Below, piece by piece: positions 1 to 12,234 of a stretch of 64,000 nt of DNA; the stretch's first letter is position 1; each line of letters begins with the position of its first letter. Made by a program: the position numbers and the translations under genes. This stretch comes from Cyathus striatus (lineage: Eukaryota > Basidiomycota > Agaricomycetes > Agaricales > Nidulariaceae), in assembly GCA_025738555.1 (NCBI GenBank), contig JAOVFP010000011.1:1116001-1180000 (forward strand), written 5' to 3'. The notes under the pieces were generated by a model that was given only the letters and a program-made list of their open reading frames with translations, had not been told where the DNA came from and did not search any database.

Positions 1-1229
1 AAATTGACATGGGCATTTATATGTTACATACATTGGAACATGAATTGAAAATGATGTAAGGAAAGAACCATACAAATTCCTTTTCATGTATTGATTTACA
101 TTCTTCACTTGGAGAGAATAACTACTAGCATGTATGAGTGTTGAGCTCTAATTATAACATCAGTGTATATTCCCTCTTCATGTATCAAAATCATAGGAAC
201 TTATGTGCAAAAGGCAACTTTTGCACACATAAATATGATTCAGTCATAAATAAGAGATGAAACAAATGATAAAATAAAATAAAATAAATAAATCATTGGG
301 TATTGCTCATAGCACCTGCTTCACACTTTCGACATGATAGGGGAACAACTGTGTCCTTGAATTTTTAATTTCTCAGTCACTATTGTTTCCATTTGTATGT
401 ACTTGGGTGTTCAGATATCATTCAGCTCCTAACATAAAGTGAGCTATTTGATTACCTCCCTGAAATGGTAAGACAGACCTTCATAACATATCCTTCCCCC
501 TACACCAGTCTGCACCATAACTTTTCAACATTCTACTACCAATTAGCCCAACTCCATTAACACTCAAGCTCATTCTCAGTTCTTTACTTCTCCAAGGATC
601 ATTAGGTGTTGAGCTAGTAGTGATGGACTCTGATGATTGACAGACCAGACGGTCAAGCTCAACTGTATTCTTCTTGGATAACATTTGCTCACCTCTAAAC
701 ACAATTCTGTCAGAAAACTTAAGTAGTGTGAAAAAAGGACAAAGTTATATACCTGTCACAATACCACTGGCATCCCCATACCCCACAGCTATCCCACACT
801 TGGACTTACATATGCCCACATGCTGTCATATCACTTTCACTCTCAACTTGGTCAAACTTCTCTAATATTACATATTGGTGTTTGAGATCCACCAAAGTGG
901 GCTTAATGAGGTGAACTCAACTCAAGACCATCTTGCACCTCCAGGGCCCTACTTCTCACAGCCATATCTTGGACCCCCAGCCCAGCTTCCTGGTCTCAGA
1001 GAACCTTCCTGCTGTCTTACAACTGATTGCAAAATGCTAGAGAATTCACATTCAAAACTCATTTTGCATGTTGTTTGGTTTTGGAGCTTGGCTCATACAC
1101 ATAGAGCTCAGCCCTACTAGCACCAAGCTAGTACATACCAAGTTCCTGGCACACTGCATTCATGCCTCTCCATGCATATTCAATCAAGTAAAAGTTGTAG
1201 CATTCTCAGTGTAGTTGGATGACATGGGA
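1..1229. other. AT-rich stretch without a recognised gene
   Basis: I find no coherent protein similarity here. Small open frames at 481-702 (minus), 674-865 and 875-1120 (plus) have no recognisable motif. The right edge (about 1130-1229) may hold the worn C-terminal end of the transposase that follows on the minus strand. Confidence 0.4.
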
Positions 1230-3215
1230 CAATAAGTGATATTGTCATTTATCTGAGATAGCCTGAATCATGATACCACCCCACTGCACTCTCTGAGGTC
1301 ATTGAGTCAAACATTGCTCACCACAACATTCCATATGGATCACACCCAGCTTCTCCTTGTAACTTGGCACAAGCAAAATCTTGACTTCTGCAAATCCAGG
1401 ACTTTATAGCAGAGAATTCCTGCTCAATTGGATCAAAGTCAGGTGAATAAGGGGGTAGGTATTCAAGACACATCCCACTATGAATCCATTATATTGGTGA
1501 TAATGTATTATTGTCTGATGTGCACTCACTGTCCTTCAATCATAGGCCTAAGATGAGGGGATTTGTGAATACTTGCATTATCCATTGTAATAACTGAGTT
1601 ATTGCCAAGGAATGGGTTCATGTTGTTAAGTAAGCCATTGATAAACTCATTAAATAGATTTGCAGTCCAGAATCACAGAATCACACCAAGATGGAGCACA
1701 CCATTGAGAGAAAGAGCAGGTATAACAGAGTAGCTGTAGACTAATTAGAATATAGAAAAGCAGTTACTGAATAATACTAAATTCACCATTTTCTGCAAGT
1801 AAAAAGTCCCTCCACCATGCATGCCAGCCCACTGGTACCCATCCCCATTCCCTCTTTGTTGTCACCCTGTTAACACCAGCTACCCAGGTCTATAGTTCTT
1901 AGTGATCTGAACTTGATATGCTACATGCCAGTCTTCATTGTGCTCAATGGCAGGTGCAGAGACCTAGACTACATTAGATCAGGAAGCAATAAGGCTCTGT
2001 TCAGCAAAATAATATGGGGTGTATTCTCAGTTTCTGAGAATGTAATCAAAGTCTCAGGCTCTATATTTGGTAAGACACTGCCACTAGTGGCAGCTGCTCG
2101 TCTGATTAGTGATACTGCATTGATCAACTGCATGCTTCTGCCTGGCATTTGTTCTTGCTCCCTCCTGGTGTTATTTTTGCTTTTCTCTTTGCCTCCTCAG
2201 TGTGGCCTCCTCAAAAATATTTTTGAGGAAATGGTCCAGATGAGGACAGCATGGAGTATTTTACAAAAGTATCTTTTAGTTTGTTTAGCTATTAAGTAAT
2301 ATAGTAGAAAATAAATAAATTTGAACATACTTTGAGATGGTTTCATTTGAGTGTTGAAACTTCTCACCAACATGATGGATACTCAGGCCAGTAACAGACA
2401 TATATAGAAATATTGCAGCCAATACTCAAATGAAACCATCTCAAAGTATGTTCAAATTTATTTATTTTCTACTATATTACTTAATAGCTAAACAAACTAA
2501 AAGATACTTTTGTAAAATACTCCATGCTGTCTCATCTGGACCATTTTTTCAAAAATATGTTTGAGGAGGCCACACTGAGGAGGCAAAGAGAAAAGCAAAA
2601 ATAACACCAGGAGCAAAGACAAATGCCAGGCAGAAGCAGGCAGTTGATTGATGCAGTATCACTAATCAAACTGGCAGCTGCCACTAGTGGCAGTGTCTTA
2701 CCAAATATAGAGCCTGAGACTTTGATCACATTCTCAGAAACTGAGAATACACCCCATATTATTTTGCTGAACAGAGCCTAAAGGCTGCAAAGTGTATGCA
2801 TTTTCATGTAAATCTACACAACTTGAGAGCATGACATGTTGTTAATATAGATACAAGCACATTGCATGCCTTTGTATAGTTCATTTTGAAGCTCCTCAAG
2901 GTATATATCAGGTGTCCTTTGAATGCAAGCCTTGAGATACTGTGGTGTGTATAAGCTACTATAACATAAACAACATGAGAGTAATGGGCTTACCACAATG
3001 TCAAGTGCAGTGAGAATATGGTTTCTTCCAACAAGAAATGCCTTTCTTTGAACAACACCCTCCTGATGATACAAGCATCAAAGCCAGTAGACAGTACTGA
3101 GGCCTACTTCATTTGACCTTGCAATGACTTGAGGAGGTAGATATTTGCATTGAGTAATGAGTTGTTGCATCACAGGTGTTGTGATATGTTGACACTTTCC
3201 TATAGCTATAGCCAT
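1230..3215 (-). pseudogene. decayed DDE_3 (Tc1/mariner-like) transposase, interrupted by a MITE
   Basis: Read on the minus strand, the pieces follow the order of fungal DDE_3 transposases. An N-terminal helix-turn-helix region starts at about 3213 (MAIAIGKCQHIT). Next comes an HTH-like segment at about 2870-2960 (YLKACIQRTPDIYLEELQNE), typical of the part that precedes the catalytic domain. After the MITE at 1993-2778 there is a segment at 1800-1880 (GWVPVGWHAWWRDF) and then IPALSLNGVLHLG (about 1690-1730). The second-Asp region is at about 1580-1660 (NPFLGNNSVITMDNASIHKS), followed by worn sequence where the final E box (PYSPDFNPIE in the family) would lie. Several stops and frameshifts make it non-functional. 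The family is recognised by motif order from memory, not by a search. Confidence 0.75.
1993..2778. mobile_element. fold-back MITE with TAA target duplication (Harbinger-like)
   Basis: Two nearly identical arms face each other (1993-2354 and 2421-2778) around a loop of about 66 nt. The outer ends are GGCTCTGTTCAGC and its reverse complement. The element is flanked by TAA on both sides (1990-1992 and 2779-2781). A 3-bp TAA/TTA duplication with GG-starting ends is the usual mark of PIF/Harbinger MITEs. It sits inside the transposase pseudogene. The open frames at 1913-2299 (plus) and 2532-2729 (minus) are the two arms translated and are not genes. Confidence 0.85.
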
Positions 3216-3376
3216 TTTAAGAGGGCAAGCATAGAGGATTAGATGTCCATGCAGTTACATTCTTCAGGTAGTGCCAGTGTTTATTTGCATGAGTCAAGCT
3301 CTAAAACCAAATACTGCACAAATGAGCTTTGAATGTGAATTCTCTAATGTTTTGCAATTAGTTGTAACTTCAATAT

Positions 3377-4947
3377 CAGTACTTTACACTCCCCCCCCAG
3401 TCTGTCTGGACTCAATATAGTCCGCATATTCCAGGTGGAGTCTGGTGGAGTCCAGCAGAGTCCTGGTGGAGTCCTGATAGAGTCCTGATGGAGTCCTGAA
3501 GGACTTTGTGTTCTGTAAGTCCCCCATTACTAGATATATATTTAAAGTGAAATTAAAGTGAAAAGAGTGATATAAATTATGAAAATTCACACAAAGATTA
3601 TGAGAAAAATAATTTATTGCATTTAATTTACATTTTCTATTTATTTTGTAGTATATAGTCCTCCCCAGCTGTCACCTGCCCCTGCCCTCATTTTCCCATG
3701 CTTCACCCTGTGTTCTCATCACTCCCACCCTTGTTCTTGATGTGATGCCCCCTCCTCATTGCACCCCTTTCATGGTCTTGACATGCCTGACTCCTCATCA
3801 ATGTGGTGCTCTGCCTCAATGTGCCCCCTACCCTCTTGATGCACCCACCTACTTCTTGATGTGTCCCCCTCCCTCTTGACATGTCCCCTTCCTTGTTGAC
3901 ATGGTGCACTCCTGGTCTCAACATGTCCCTCTTCCTCTCAATGTGCCCCCCTCCCTCTCAACATGTCCCCCTCCCTCTCGAAGCATCCCCCTCCTTGTTG
4001 ATGTGGCACACCCCTGGTCTTGACATGTCCTCCTCCCTCTCGGCATTCCCCCTCCTCGTTGATGTGGTGCTCACTCCCCCATACCCCTGCATCGTATAGC
4101 CCCTCCCCCCTCCTCATTGCGCCCTCTCTCCCTCTTGCACTCTCCCCCTCGTTGTGCTTCCTCTCTTGCCCCCCATGTCCCCATGATTCCTCTCTCATCA
4201 TCCTCCATCCCCTGTAGTTGTTGTCACCTGCATGTTGTTATTGTTCCCTCATCATGTCCTTGTCATTGTGAAGGAGGGGAGAGGAGGGGAGGAGCAAGAG
4301 AGGAGGCAAGGAGCAGGAGAGAAGGGGAGGGAGGGGGAGTGCAGGAGAGTGAGAGGGAAGGAGTGAACATTGTTGTGACCATTAGGTGGTTGTGACATGG
4401 CCAAGACAGGAGTTTCCAAATGTGTACAGTGTGCACATGTGAGTGCCCTACATATTGTGTAATATGCTTTTTAATTGTAACACCTTTGTAGTGTATCGGT
4501 TGCATGTGTAAGCATTTGAACTTGTGATTATGTAATACTTGAATTGGCATGAGTTTGAACTGCGCTGTGGACAATGTAGGTATTTATTTTTGACACAGTA
4601 CTAGTACTTATTGTAATATTAATTAATATAAAGTAAATGTAATCTAGCTATTCCAACATTCTGGCAGGAGTCCTGTTGAGTCCAGTCAGATCCCATAAGG
4701 ATTTAGTCCACCGGAATTCCTGTTGAATGAGCTGGACTCCCACTATTCAATGGATTCTGGGTGGACTCCTGGTGGACTCCTGGTGGACTCGAGATGGACT
4801 TGAACAGTACTTGATTTGACGAAAATGGCTGGACTTGCCACCAAAACACATTCAGCCAAAGTCCAGCAGGAGTCCATCAGGAATCTGTGGAATCCACAGA
4901 GTCCACCTGGAGTCTGGATGGAATGGAGGGGCAAGCATAAAGACCTC
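3377..4947. mobile_element. element D: non-autonomous hAT-like element with minisatellite cargo
   Basis: The left end reads CAGTACTTTACACTCCCC and the right end, reversed, GAGGTCTTTATGCTTGCCC. The flanks are TTCAATAT (3369-3376) and TTCAACAT (4948-4955), an 8-bp target duplication with one mismatch. Inside are GGAGTCC-type subterminal repeats at both ends (3408-3510 and 4660-4920, mostly inverted). Between them is a pyrimidine-rich minisatellite (3660-4260) followed by a purine-rich tract (4265-4370). Open frames in this part (for example 3703-3924, 3881-4217, 3938-4201) are low-complexity shadows. Confidence 0.75.
3660..4370. repeat. C-rich minisatellite switching to a purine tract
   Basis: Irregular units of about 20-40 bp built on ATGTCCCCCTCCCTCTTGAC run from about 3660 to 4260, almost without G. 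At about 4265 the plus strand changes abruptly to G/A-rich sequence (AGGAGGGGAGAGGAGGGG) until about 4370. Both lie inside element D. Confidence 0.8.
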
Positions 4948-5138
4948 TTCAACATGGCCAACATTAAACATATCTCCAGCCTGGAATATGGAATCCATCT
5001 GCTATCACCAAAAATGCTTAAAAAATGCTATCACTAACATCAAAAGGGCAAAAATGCAGTTATCCTAACATTTGCTCTTGCAATTGTCAGAAGATCGGTA
5101 TTAAGGATGCTTCCGGGCAAAAAGGGGGTGGAAGGGGG

Positions 5139-5975
5139 ATGTGTAGGAAGGTTAAGGAATAACTAAGTAGTGGTTAGATAACGTCTCTGGCTATGTACGA
5201 GGCAAATGCGCGATTCTCTATGAGTTTGCGGTTTCTTCTTACTAGACTCAAATCAAATTGCCAACCAATAATCTCGGAAAATACGCTTTATTTCACTACT
5301 CTACGTCAAGGTACTTTATAACAGAAGCTGCGCGGGGGATAGCTTCCTGTACATGGCAAAACTCGTCTACTATATATACTGCTGGAAATATGGTGGCTGA
5401 AGGTACTGTATAGCTACTGTATAGTTACATTCGGGGTACTAGGCATGGTAAACGACGTCACTGCAAAGGGAAGGCCGTACGCTCATGGAGCATGCTGGAT
5501 AGGGGGTTGAGCATCTGTCATAGGGAGTTGCGCAACGGGGAATATGGTGCCGTGCGCATTCCTTCGGTCGATACGGGATTGGCTATATGCAGATGTACTA
5601 AGAATAGCTCAGGTGTCGATCAGGGTTCAGGGTGCATCACTTAATCTAGCTATGTCTCGCTTTGCCAGTATCTCTGAGAGAAGTTGATCGGTTGACTCGG
5701 GACTTTGGGACTCGCCAAGGCGCCTGGAAAGGCGCCTCGTTATCGCTTGCTTCTCTTGGATATTGATCGCATCTTGTCACGTGACCTTCGTGCGTCGCTA
5801 GACGCGTTTCTGGCTGTTATCCATTTAGTCACTGAGTTTCACGCCGTCTTTATCTCTCCGCCTCTGTATGCAGTACTACCTTAGGCTTTATGTTAATAAT
5901 ACCCTTGGTGAGTGTACTTTTTAGTAGTACTATAACTGGCAGCTCGGGTCTCGACTCCAATCCTATGATCTAACC
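5139..5975 (+). repeat. CpG-rich long terminal repeat fragment with polypurine tract
   Basis: A polypurine tract (AAAAAGGGGGTGGAAGGGGG, about 5119-5138) is followed by TGTGTAGGAAGGTTAAGG, the usual arrangement at the start of a 3' LTR. A TATATATA box is near 5370. The block ends near 5975, where CpG becomes scarce again and the GH16-like pseudogene begins. Its last 45 bp (CAGCTCGGGTCTCGACTCC) resemble two diverged repeats at 8270-8370 and, reversed, at 51900-52010. No internal retrotransposon region adjoins it, apart from perhaps 40 bp before the tract. The exact 3' border is uncertain. Confidence 0.55.
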
Positions 5976-6102
5976 CATGTTTGTTACCGTTTGGTGAGTA
6001 CTCGTATACATAATAGAAAAGCTAAAATCGACTGCTATAGGTTGTGTACACCCGTCAGGCGTCTCATATTTTGCTAATGATAGTTCAAATTGTGTTATAA
6101 AC

Positions 6103-6950
6103 ATGCTCAGGCTCTCTGTGCTGCTCACATTAATACCCTGCCTAGCTTCTGCCACAATGTATGAGCTTGTCAAGAACATGGAACATTACTAGTTACCATG
6201 GCTTCACAGATGTTTGGGATTTTGCTGTAGAGCCTGATGAGAGTTTGTTCTTTGTGGTAAAATGATTGATTCACTATTGCTGAACACAGATTCCTTTGAC
6301 TTTTGATCAATCTGCAGAATACCAGATGTATGAGAATTCCATTATCAATGTAGCTTTAGTGCTGGTTCTGTTTAGCTTTATAGATTCAGCAACTGTGAGG
6401 AATGAGTTGTTGATGTTTTTTGACACCACTGGTCACACATTTATAAAAGTAGATAATACCACTAGCAGTCTATTCTCCCTTCTCAAATTGGTGTGCTGAT
6501 GAACTCACTGAAACTGGTGACAAAAGCTATGTTTCCCATTGGAATGTTTGGATTGTTGGTGTGTTTCATGCACCACATGAAGTAGGTTCTTCCTAGTAAA
6601 AAATGAGGTGAATACTGACACATATTCTATAGTGCACTGTACAGCCAATATTGTATGTTGCATAAAGACTCAGTTTTTGAAGGCATTGTAAATATTGACA
6701 TTTCAAGTTGGTCTATGGCTCCCACTCAAGTCAGTGGTAACTGGCCTAGTAGTGGGCAAGTATTTCCATACCTCTCACTGTACTTTTTTAATATTACCAC
6801 CACAGCAGTATCTTTACATTTGGAGGAGTAGATAAAGATACATCAAGCCAAATGAAGTTGTACATTGATAGTGTGGATAATTTTAATGGATCTAGCTTGG
6901 AATTGACCCCAGATCAAGTGTGAAAAGTGATATGGCAGCTTTTAATTTGA
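6103..6950 (+). pseudogene. GH16-like membrane protein pseudogene
   Basis: This is a worn copy of the gene family at 55-64 kb. It keeps a signal-peptide start (MLRLSVLLTLIPCLASATMY), a TGHTFIKVDNTT segment (about 6427-6465), a NSLKLVTKAMFPIG segment (about 6500-6545) and a SSQMKLY segment after the active-site intron (about 6843-6870). That intron keeps the donor GCAAGT at 6754, as in the intact minus-strand gene. Stops, frameshifts and loss of everything downstream of the middle of the domain show it is dead. Sequence just upstream (5980-6100) also resembles the upstream of the intact copies, so the duplication included flanking DNA. Confidence 0.85.
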
Positions 6951-6959
6951 TAGGGAATG

Positions 6960-8140
6960 GTTCAGTAAAAGATTACAAATCCATCAGAATGGAATGTACC
7001 TTGATGATCTTGGGCTTGAGAGCTGGGGTTAAGTCCCATGCCACTAGCTAAATGTGTAAATACATACCTATCAAGGGAATAAAACATAAATACAACATTA
7101 TAAAGATCAGAATGTACATACCTGATTGAGGAAACTATGTAGTAACAGTTATACTGGAATGATTCCCTTTGATAAATTAGACATACATCTCTTGTGAGAC
7201 AGTGGAAGGCTGGCACTATTGTGAGGTTAGAACATGTGGCACTAGGAAGGTAGTGATACTGCACTGGAGGGCACCTATATTTTACTGTGCATACTGATAA
7301 GACTAACTTTTAGAGAATGTTTATTTACACAGTTTTAACACCACCAACAAAGAAAATAAAGTTCAAGTTAGATTATATTTAGTTCGAGGGTGCAAGAGTT
7401 TCAAGTATAGTAAAATGAACAATGTATTTAATAGTAGGTAACACAATTGCTTTCAGGTACTTTCAGATTCAGATTTCAGACTTCATAATTGTACTTGGAA
7501 TGCCAATATCAAATTCAGATCATACTCTACTGCAAGAATGGAAGTACAGCTAGTGTGGTGCTCAAGATAATCTAAGGTATGTCTAGCTACTTATTTACTT
7601 AATTACATGGCAGTGGTCTCATGTGCAATAGGCTGGGTAAGGTAAATAGTATGTCATAATATCCTAGTGGAATCCTAATGGTCAAAGAGGTATGGTTATC
7701 CCTCCATATGAGAATCCATGAGGGCACACTCAGTTTCAGAGACACATCAAATGCTGTGCTGTGCTATTAATAGGCATGCATCAAGACATGTGCTAATACA
7801 TATGCTAATCTTGGCCAAGTACTTGGATATAACAGACACTGGTGTTTCTGGTACTGGCACATCTGATGGCACCACCCATTGTGCCACAGGTAGTATTTGG
7901 CACATGTTTCAAAGTCCTAGGGGCATGTGGTTTCCTACATGGTGGCAGTATTACACAGGAGAGACATATGGACATTCTGGCTTATTCGAGAGACTGTGCA
8001 ATAGCTATGCATTGCAGTATCTGGTGGGACCAGTGGCACAAAGAGCCCTCTAGTCTGAAGTATTTCCTTGAAGGTATATGATTGTCTATCCTAGTACTGG
8101 GTGTGTTATTCTGGGTACAGAGAAGTACTAATACATTCCA
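6960..8140. other. decayed sequence, no recognised gene
   Basis: The open frames 6962-7264 (minus), 7718-8053 and 7842-8081 (plus) overlap or stand alone, carry no motif I recognise and lie in CpG-poor DNA. The 7842-8081 frame (MFLVLAHLMAPPIVPQVVFG) looks protein-like but could not be assigned. Confidence 0.3.
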
Positions 8141-8204
8141 GAGTATTATTTTTGGGTTCTTTTCTTTATTGTATAGTTATCTAGTACATTGTAATTTATG
8201 TAGG

Positions 8205-8400
8205 AATAAATAGCCCAAATATATTGCCATTGTGTCAAATCCCTTGGTTCATATTGTGCAGATACTGTGACTGACAGCACAGGACTCAACTCCAGCCCTT
8301 GGACTCTTCCCTTAGTAGTGTTATTCAATTAGAATACTCTAGTTGGCAGCTCAGGACTTGCCCCAACTCTTGGACTCTTGGACTTGATTCACTAACTGTA
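8205..8400 (+). repeat. diverged interspersed repeat with CAGGACTCAACTCCAG motif
   Basis: Two half-copies (8270-8300 and 8340-8385) share the pattern CTGGCAGC-CAGGACTCAACTCCA-CTTGGACTC. The same 180-bp block occurs in reverse orientation at 51890-52070, and a CpG-rich version closes the LTR fragment at 5930-5965. It is probably LTR-derived. Confidence 0.6.
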
Positions 8401-8410
8401 TTACTAGTAT

Positions 8411-8467
8411 TATATGTCTATTATATTTCGAAAAATAGCCCTTATATTTTACTAGGCATATCAATAC
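8411..8467 (+). pseudogene. 57-bp Plavaka transposase fragment
   Basis: This stretch matches, in reverse complement, about 40693-40756 of the Plavaka transposase in this window. It covers the end of an intron and the start of the following exon (protein ILLGISI), so it is a genomic fragment and not a processed copy. No further Plavaka sequence adjoins it. Confidence 0.7.
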
Positions 8468-8469
8468 AC

Positions 8470-11400
8470 AAAAGTGAGCATTATTGAGCATGCCATGCTC
8501 AAGGCCAAATTTTTATGCTAAATAGTTGAGTGTGTCATGCTCACTATATATATAATGGTCACAATGGCTGATTTTATGAATCAAACCAAACACAAATCAA
8601 GTATATATAATAATATTGTACTCCTGTAGTCCTATTATTACTATAAATAAGGGTTTTAATCAAGATAAAGGCTCAGATATTGAAGAAAAAAAATTACATG
8701 CTTGAACATGCATACTCACATCACACACAGAGCTAGGAACTCACACAAATAGGGTCAAAGTTTCATGCACAGGGTCTGGATTTTCACACTCAAGGTCTGT
8801 TAATTCATGCTCAAGGTATCTAAACTCATACACATGGTATGAATACTTATATTGTGATATCACATACATGTGGGAGGACTAATAGTTAGTACAATAGATA
8901 CATATACTGTGCATCATTTCAATGTAGGTGTGGGGTTTGAGATTTGAACTAAGTAGTAGTAAGTTAATGGCCATGCACTTGAATAAGATATAATATTCAT
9001 GCTCACCAATTTTCTCAAGTTATAGGAAGTCAGCATGAGCATGGATATAAATGAACATCACACTCATGCTCAAGCAAAGGGAGATATGCATGAATGTGTA
9101 CTTAAATAATAGTATATTCATGCTCACTCCAAAATAAAAGGAATAAGTGTGAGCATGATAGAAATTCCTATCATGCTCATGCTAAAACTAGAGTAAATCA
9201 AGTATGATTGTGAATAAGAATCCCATCATGCTCAGGCTTGGCAAATTGTAGTAAGTTTGTTTACATCTGAGAAAAAAGAACAGTGTTTTATGCTCATGTT
9301 CAAGCCACAATAAATGTGAGTGAGGATTGAAATATACGTAGATGTATACTGTGAGAAAGTCATTACACTGCTCCATGGAATCAGGTAAAGTCCACCTAGA
9401 CTTTACCTGGACTTTATCTGGACTCTACCTGAACTTTATATAGAAAGATTGTAGAATTTAAATAGACTCCAGCTGGACTCCAGGTAAAACTCAGGTAGAG
9501 TCCAGAAATAACTGGAAGACACCTCGAGTCCACTGCACTTAGTCAACTGGGCTTCAGATAGTGATGTACTTAGTGCATGGGTTTAGATAACTTTAATATA
9601 CACTTAGAATAGTTTCCCAATTCCAGTGCAATTTTATATTCTAAGTTCCCAAGCTCAAAGATTTAATAAGTTTGAGGGCATACAAATATCAATTCTTTTC
9701 AAAGGTAAACTAAATTTAGAACAAGGTATATCTATTTTTAGTACACAGCAGGACTTCAATGATTCAATGATAAATGGTTCAGATTTTAATTCAAAACAAG
9801 TTCAGTTTTAAATTGGTACATCAAATTTGTATTCTATTTCTGTACTGTTCTGTCTGATACACCACCCTGTCTGTGGGGGGAAAGAATGCCTGTGCAGTTC
9901 CTGGTGTTTCTTTCCCTCCTCACTCATCTATATACAATTACTCAACACTTATTTTACAGTTCTCTATCTATGGTACTTTCCTACCCATATGGTAGCTTAG
10001 TTCTAGGTCTGGAGTGAGTCAACATGGAGCACCGGCCTATGTGTGTGCAGCCAATCATATGGCACTACCACATTCCTTATCTATTGCACTATTGCAACAG
10101 TGTGCACATGTGTATGTGCTTCCATAAGCACCTTCGTAATTCAGAAACCATGGCAGTGATGTGATGCATTCCCACTTGGCTTGCTGCTTCCTCAATAACT
10201 CATCATTGTGTCATTGCTGTGCCTGTTTCTTCCATGCATTACATTCTCTACATCAGCATCTGATAATCTACCGCTATCACACCCCTTCTGGTACCCAGTT
10301 ATTGGGTCTAGAGCTCAGGTACATTGTCAAGTTGTCATTGTACTGTTTCCATTCTTTATCCTTTGTTCTGAGTACATGTCATGCTGTTTTTATAGGGTCT
10401 CATCTGATACTTTTGGGTCAGCTATAGCATGTTGGTTTTATAAAATAAAATAAGTATAGTATTTGTTTAAAGGTTTTTAATTCAGTTACTGAGGTGGAGC
10501 ATATTTTTATAATAGATGTTATATCTCTTGATAGTTTATGGGAGGCGACACAGGACCTCAGTCCCTCCCCTTGGTGTCCAACTCAATGCCTCAGTTCGAA
10601 ATCTCACAAGTATGAGATATAGAAATTAAATAAAGTATGTGCTATTCATTTACCTGTGTATCAATAGACTTCATCTGGACTCAATGTAAACTTCAAGTAG
10701 TATCCAACTACTATTTTAGATACTTTAAAAATTATTATTATACACAAATAACAACAAATACAAACTGGATTTTACTTGGACTCTACCTGGACTTGATCTG
10801 TACTAAGTAGATGAAGTGTGACACTATGTGTTGAGTGTGACATTGAACTATGATGACTGCAATACTGTGAGACCACACAGTGTGGTACACTCAATGCAGT
10901 CAAGTCCAGATAGAGTTCAGGTGAAGTCCAGGTAATGTCTCAGCTACTTAGTTCAGGTAGAGCCCAGCTGGAGTCCAGGTAGAATAGACACAAAATTACT
11001 CAATATCAACTAGTAACTTGAATGTAATATTAGTAAATGTTCACACTCATGCACAATTTTATGATAAATATGCATGAGTGTGTACTTGAATATAATATTT
11101 ATGTGCTACTCAGATAAACAATAAGAACATGATGTAGTACAGCACACATGTTTGGAATAGATAAATTATTGGCAGTATATTACTATACACTCACTTATAT
11201 ATTTCTACATGCTCATATACATATTATTCACACTCACAATCAAGTTACTGGAAATATTTGTGAGTGTGAAATAATATACTTCTTATCAGTAAATCAGTGA
11301 GAATTAATATCAATACAACACCCATGCTGTTACATACTGATTCCTTCCTACTAGGAAATGGATGTGGAGATGCCCAGAAGGTGTGGAAGAACTATAACAG

Positions 11401-12170
11401 AAACCTGAAGTGAGTATGGGTGTGGAAACATAGAGCAGGAGTGCAGGAATGAACTATGGCTTCAGTGTATGTGCTGCGCCACCTGGATATCTTCAGGGAA
11501 TGGTTTATATTTCATGACAGACAATATTCAATGAAAGGAAACATTCCAGAGTATAAGAAGAGGCTTTGCCACTACACTAGGCAGTGGGAGAGAAACCCAA
11601 AGGAAAACTCAGAGTGGGTTTCAGACTTAAGAGTAGAAAGAAGTGTACAGAGTTGATACAAATACTATAGCCTACTACTACATGTAGGAAGCTATATATA
11701 CAAACTAGAATCAGGCAAATACGAATGCAGAAGCATGTAACTAAGGACAAATTAAAGGGATAGGTAAAAGATAAAGACTGGGCAAAGTGGAGTAGGGGCA
11801 CAAATAATGAGTTCAGAATGAAGAGAAAAGAACTAAACTATATTGACCATAATGAAACATATAAGTAAGAATGGAAGGGAGGAGTATTGCTACAATGATG
11901 TGGTAAGGCTGTCATAGGAGAAACTATATATCTGAGATACTTGATAGAAAACCCAACAGGTTCCAGGTATGAACCCAAGTGGGAACATCAGGAAGTATAA
12001 ACCCATAGCAGGTACAGACTGAATATGTTGGAAGGTCGTGTGTGAACCTTCAGTAGTGTCAGCACAATGTATCTGGGCATGGATGTAATGGTATCCTCCT
12101 TTTGGGGCTGAGCCCATGAGGTCATACTGCCTGTGAGAAGATATAACTAAAAATAATAAAAGAAATCCTA
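8470..12170. repeat. TE-derived repeats (GAGCATGA/GTGTGA and GGACTCTACCTGGACTTTA families)
   Basis: 8690-9350 and 10990-11330 are built from CACTCATGCTCA / GAGCATGA words that recur at 28560-29210, 32230-32380 and 36250-36960. 9380-9520 and 10670-10980 are minisatellites of ACTTTACCTGGACTCTACCTGG type in both orientations. 9880-10460 holds an open frame (10161-10453, two overlapping frames) with no recognisable motif. 11340-12170 has nothing I can assign. Confidence 0.5.
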
Positions 12171-12234
12171 TTGGTCAGTGAATATTCAAATAAGAGGAAC
12201 TATGTGCATCAAGATGTGAATGTGATCAAAGTCC

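Noticed and set aside
1913..2299. 128-aa open frame
   Set aside because: Its sequence is one arm of the fold-back MITE and recurs reversed at 2532-2729.
3881..4217. Pro/Ser-rich putative protein
   Set aside because: Low-complexity translation of the C-rich minisatellite.
7842..8081. Possible membrane transporter exon
   Set aside because: A single short frame with no neighbouring exon and no family motif.
9356..10873. Possible further member of the A-E element family with ACTGTGAG on both sides
   Set aside because: The 8-bp match exists and the left end resembles element A, but the right end does not match the family termini; chance cannot be excluded.
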